This document shows, one piece after another, positions 6,721 to 7,093 of a DNA stretch of 7,093 bases (the first letter of the stretch is position 1; the number at the start of each line of letters is the position of its first letter). Origin of the DNA: Bacillota bacterium. Its GTDB lineage: Bacteria > Bacillota_E > JAJZYS01 > JAILZS01. The DNA is taken from positions 1 to 7,093 of the forward strand of contig JAKASY010000094.1 in assembly GCA_021817625.1 (NCBI GenBank), read 5' to 3'. The position numbers and the translations under genes are program-made. The notes below the pieces were generated by a model that saw nothing but the letters and a program-made list of their open reading frames with translations, had not been told where the DNA came from and searched no databases.

Positions 6721-7093
6721 TGACGCCTTCCGTGAGCTGGCTTATGCGCCGGGCGGAGCGCACGCCCGGTCGCCTGGCGTACGCCGCCGGAGAGCGGCGC
6801 GTCGCCTACGGCGAGCTCGCGCCATCGGCCGCTGCCCTGGCGGGCCGCCTCCTGGACGCCGGAGCGGACGGGAGGAGCCCGATTGCGCTCTGGGCGCCGA
6901 ACGGCGAGGCCTTCATCGTGGGCCTCGCGGCCATCCTGCACCTGGGCGCCGCGGTGGTGCCGCTCAACACGCGCCTGACCGACGACGAGGCCGCGTGGCA
7001 GCTCGCCGATGCGCGTCCGTCCGTGCTCTGCGCGGCGGCGCCCCTGCTCGAGCGGGGCCGTGCCCTGGCCGCGGCGAGCGGCTGCGCCTTCGT
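6720..7093 (+). CDS. menE: o-Succinylbenzoate-CoA ligase MenE, N-terminal part (3' end missing)
   Basis: MenE is an adenylate-forming (ANL superfamily) ligase that activates o-succinylbenzoate to its CoA thioester, the substrate of MenB. Only 124 codons of an expected 480-500 are present; the frame is open to the window end. SWLMRRAERTPGRLAY, VAYGELAPSAAALAGRL, IALWAPNGEAFIVGLAAILHLGAAVVPLNTRLTDDE and a following WQLADARPSVL segment are typical of the N-terminal domain of this superfamily. The opening SWLM-RA--TP--LA pattern resembles Bacillus MenE. The ATP-binding P-loop lies beyond the edge. The ATG shares its A with the menB stop (TGATG) and has no ribosome binding site, so translation is presumably coupled. 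The domain alone would allow other acyl-CoA ligases; the operon position makes MenE by far the best call. Confidence 0.92.
   Translation, partial: MTPSVSWLMRRAERTPGRLAYAAGERRVAYGELAPSAAALAGRLLDAGADGRSPIALWAPNGEAFIVGLAAILHLGAAVVPLNTRLTDDEAAWQLADARPSVLCAAAPLLERGRALAAASGCAF

Noticed and set aside
1..7093. CRISPR arrays, tRNA/rRNA genes, insertion sequences, toxin or defence genes
   Set aside because: No repeat-spacer pattern, cloverleaf, terminal repeats or transposase was seen. Known genes fill almost the entire window.

Overview
The window comes from a very GC-rich bacterium (roughly three quarters G+C by eye, with G or C at nearly every third codon position). It carries most of a classical menaquinone (vitamin K2) operon in the order menF-menD-menH-menB-menE, which is the Bacillus-type order. 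MenB and MenD also resemble, from memory, their Bacillus counterparts. I therefore favour a high-GC, probably thermophilic or aerobic member of the Bacillota. The genus cannot be read from the sequence, and Deinococcota or Actinomycetota are not strictly excluded.

Layout: bases 1-1820 hold the 3' part of an S9-family serine peptidase (beta-propeller plus alpha/beta hydrolase), whose start lies outside the window. A gap of only 31 bases follows. The men genes then run without a break on the + strand: menF (1852-3189), menD (3186-4985), menH (4982-5854), menB (5902-6720) and menE (from 6720, cut by the window end). menF/menD and menD/menH overlap by four bases (GTGA), and menB/menE overlap by one base (TGATG). 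Only menB has a clear, strong Shine-Dalgarno sequence. The only gap inside the operon is the 47 bases between menH and menB. No stretch over 300 bases lacks a gene, and I see no tRNA, rRNA, mobile element or CRISPR array.

Pathway: MenF converts chorismate to isochorismate. MenD adds 2-oxoglutarate to give SEPHCHC, and MenH eliminates pyruvate to give SHCHC. MenC, not in the window and expected just downstream, makes o-succinylbenzoate. MenE activates that to its CoA thioester, and MenB closes the ring to DHNA-CoA. All enzymes whose catalytic regions are visible retain their key residues.

The most interesting signal is at the operon start. A good sigma-A-type promoter (TTGACC, 17 bp, TATCCT) predicts transcription starting at the A of the menF ATG, so the mRNA would be leaderless. 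The first codons of menF contain a perfect 6-6-6 inverted repeat, TGAATG-GCCGTT-CATTCA. Its half-sites are those of the Bacillus FadR (TetR-family, acyl-CoA-responsive) operator as I remember it. This suggests, as a hypothesis, that menaquinone synthesis here is tied to fatty-acid beta-oxidation by a repressor sitting on the transcription start.
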